From JACDCY01 sp964350145 (GTDB lineage: Bacteria > Gemmatimonadota > Gemmatimonadetes > Gemmatimonadales > Gemmatimonadaceae), in NCBI GenBank assembly GCA_964350145.1, contig CAYGJL010000004.1, forward strand, positions 33,420 to 97,419: a DNA stretch of 64,000 bases. Reading direction: 5' to 3'. Made by a program: the position numbers and the translations under genes. Positions 62,004-64,000 of the stretch are shown here, in pieces (position 1 is the first letter of the stretch; every line of letters starts with the position of its first letter). Under the pieces are notes generated by a model that saw nothing but the letters and a program-made list of their open reading frames with translations, ran no database searches and had not been told where the DNA came from.

Positions 62004-63898
62004 CAGCGGCTCGCGCGAAGAGCGTTCGCGATCACGGCCACGTCAATGACTTCCTGCAGCAACGCGCCGAGCACTGGCGGGATGTAGCCGAAGGCCGCGA
62101 AGCCCATGGCGACTCCGCTCAGCCCGAGGCCCGTCCAGATGCTCTGCTTGGCTATGCGGATCGTGCGGTGGCTGATGTCCACGGCTTCGCTCACGCGGCC
62201 GAGATCGTCCACGAGTATCACCATGTCGGCCGCTTCGGCCGAAATGCCGCCGCCGTGCGCGGCCATGGCTATTCCCACTGTCGCGGTGGAAAGGGCCGGC
62301 GCATCGTTGGTTCCGTCGCCGACCATCAGCACGGCGTCGCCGTCGGCGATCATCCGTTCGATCGCGCGCACCTTGTCTTCCGGCTTGAGCTCCCCCAACG
62401 CGTTGGCGATGCCGGCGGAGTCGGCGATGCGGCGCGTGTGGCGCTCGTCGTCTCCGGACAGGAGCAGCGTCCGCCGGATTCCGTGCTCGGCCAGCTGGTC
62501 GAGAATCCGCCGAACGCCGGGGCGCGCGCGGTCGTCGTACTCGATGCGGCCGACACCAACGCCGTCGACCGCGACGTACGCTCTCAGCGCGGAGCTCTGG
62601 TCGTCGAGCTCGGTGAAGCTGACGAGCGCGCCGGGATGAAGCTCGAGGACGTATGACCGTGAGCCGATGGCCACTACCCGCCCATCCACCGTGCCGGTCA
62701 CTCCGCGCCCGGCGCTCTCGGTCACCTGCAATGCCGACGGGAGCTGCAGCCCGCGCTCGAGCGCCGCATTCACCGTGGACCGCGCGAGCAGATGCCCCGA
62801 CTGCTGCTCGAGACCGCTCGCGAGCCGCAGCACGTCGCGCTCGTCCCAGCCGGAGGCCGTGACCACCGCCGATACCTCGGGAACGCCGGGCGTCAGTGTG
62901 CCCGTCTTGTCGAACACAGCCACGTCCACGCGTGCCAGCCGCTCCAGCGCGCCGCCGTCGCGCACCACGATCTGCCGCTTCGCGGCGGTGTTGATTCCGC
63001 CGATGATCGCGACGGGCGTGGCGAGAATGAGCGGGCACGGAGTGGCCACGACCAGTATCGCGAGCACCGTGACGGGATCGCGCGTGAGCGCGTACGCGAC
63101 GAAGCAGACCGCGAGCGTGAGCGGCGTGAACCAGACGGCGTACCTGTCCGCGAGCCGTTGCAGCGGCGCCTTGGTCGCCTGCGCGTGCCGCACCAGCTCC
63201 ACGATCCGGCCGTATTGGCTCTCGCCCACCGGCGCGACCACCCGCGCGGTGAACGCGCCTTCGTGGTTCACGCTGCCGCTTGGAAGCGCGGTGCCCGCTG
63301 CGGCGCTCACCGGCACCGGCTCGCCCGTGAGCCGCGACGTGTCCACGTGCGACTGCCCGCTCGCGACGACTACATCCACCGGGACGAGCTCCCCCGGGCG
63401 GATCACCAGCATGTCTCCGACGCGAACGTCGCCGACGGCCACGTCGGTGATGCTGTCGGCATGCAGCAGGTGCGCGATCCTTGGCGCGTCTTCCTCGAGC
63501 GTGCGGAGCGCGTCCGACGCGCGCCCACGCGCGATCCGCTCCAGCGCTTCTCCGCCTGTCTGCATCAGCACGACGATCAGGCCCGGAAGCGGTTGGTCGA
63601 TCGCGGCCGCCGCGACGATCGCGAGCGTCGCGGTGATGTCGGTGGAGAACTCCCTGCGCAGAGCGCTCCGCAGCGTGCGCCACACCACCGGCGCGCCGGT
63701 GACCACGAGACCGACGGTCCACACGTCGTCGGCCAGCACGCGAGCCGGTACCCAGAGCCAGGCCGCGAATCCGACGGCCAGAAACAGCACGGTCGCGGCC
63801 GGAAGAAAGTGTCCGCGGAACGCTCCAGGCGGACCCCACACGCGGGCCGGCGCCCGATCTACTATCGGAGGCGTCTGCGGTACGGTGTGACTGGACAT
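62003..63898 (-). CDS. Heavy-metal (P1B-type) P-type ATPase
   Basis: A 631-residue P-type ATPase with the metal-site motif ATPCPLIL in helix 6, LTGEPVPV, phosphorylation site DKTGTLTPG and GDGTNDAPAL. No N-terminal heavy-metal-binding domain: the N-terminus is short and proline rich. The normal SEHPLA nucleotide-binding element reads SGHLLARS, so the usual HP dipeptide is HL. The CPL motif fits neither the common CPC nor SPC class clearly. First gene of the minus-strand operon; 63899-64000 upstream should hold its promoter. Confidence 0.9.
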   Translation of the reverse strand: MSSHTVPQTPPIVDRAPARVWGPPGAFRGHFLPAATVLFLAVGFAAWLWVPARVLADDVWTVGLVVTGAPVVWRTLRSALRREFSTDITATLAIVAAAAIDQPLPGLIVVLMQTGGEALERIARGRASDALRTLEEDAPRIAHLLHADSITDVAVGDVRVGDMLVIRPGELVPVDVVVASGQSHVDTSRLTGEPVPVSAAAGTALPSGSVNHEGAFTARVVAPVGESQYGRIVELVRHAQATKAPLQRLADRYAVWFTPLTLAVCFVAYALTRDPVTVLAILVVATPCPLILATPVAIIGGINTAAKRQIVVRDGGALERLARVDVAVFDKTGTLTPGVPEVSAVVTASGWDERDVLRLASGLEQQSGHLLARSTVNAALERGLQLPSALQVTESAGRGVTGTVDGRVVAIGSRSYVLELHPGALVSFTELDDQSSALRAYVAVDGVGVGRIEYDDRARPGVRRILDQLAEHGIRRTLLLSGDDERHTRRIADSAGIANALGELKPEDKVRAIERMIADGDAVLMVGDGTNDAPALSTATVGIAMAAHGGGISAEAADMVILVDDLGRVSEAVDISHRTIRIAKQSIWTGLGLSGVAMGFAAFGYIPPVLGALLQEVIDVAVIANALRASR

Positions 63899-64000
63899 GC
63901 GGGCAAAGCTAGCCCGCGCGGGACCGGCGTATGTCGGGCGGGCGGGGCCAAAACGTCGGGGAATTACCTACGTGGTTGCGATTGCGGACGGAGGACCCTT

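Overview
The window is GC-rich, densely packed bacterial chromosome. The signature fits Gemmatimonadota best: an MglA-type GTPase beside a DUF4388/TPR protein, a type-2 isoleucyl-tRNA synthetase, carboxypeptidase-regulatory-like secreted proteins, DAP-type peptidoglycan genes and GTGA/ATGA-coupled operons. This placement is an inference from gene content, not a phylogeny. Two runs of ten Ns (33101-33110 and 49356-49365) show that it is a scaffolded, probably metagenome-derived, assembly.

Layout. 1-4440 is tilS-hpt-ftsH-folP. 4634-8969 holds a DUF2723 membrane protein and two paralogous secreted proteins. 8995-12412 (minus strand) holds VapBC, S-adenosylhomocysteinase and an ArsR-methyltransferase fusion. 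12546-18989 is a translationally coupled run: yggS, divIVA, ileS, a DksA-like gene, lspA and rluD. 19082-24684 has MglA, a 71-residue protein, DUF4388-TPR, a small membrane protein, a Vgb-like propeller, tRNA-Val(TAC) and a secreted TPR protein. 24779-38884 is a division and cell wall (dcw) cluster: rsmH, ftsL, ftsI, murE, murF, mraY, murD, ftsW, murG, murC, ftsQ, ftsA. It stops at ftsA; ftsZ is not in the window.

38885-45966 is an accessory island of lower GC than its flanks. It holds a P-loop ATPase, two integron-type gene cassettes with attC sites but no integrase, a truncated DNA methyltransferase, MntA/HepT, a possible insertion-sequence end, a pyrimidine-dimer glycosylase, and an XRE/Fic pair with a clear operator.

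45963-56218 (plus) is a nine-gene catabolic operon. Its contents fit aerobic 2-aminobenzoate (anthranilate) or salicylate degradation through CoA thioesters: ligase, fused monooxygenase/reductase, beta-oxidation-type enzymes, RidA and an ACMSD-like amidohydrolase. Its enoyl-CoA hydratase is broken at an assembly gap that carries a stray ABC-transporter fragment. 56215-63898 (minus) is a stress/ion operon: two P-type ATPases, a frameshifted small gene, a CBS protein, a nitronate monooxygenase, a DUF542 protein and a heme-copper-oxidase-like membrane protein. The two operons meet tail to tail with overlapping stop codons.

Scattered through the core regions, but not seen in the island or the two right-hand operons, are short arrays of 7-bp units, mostly in inverted pairs at gene boundaries. 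I can attach no known element name to them.
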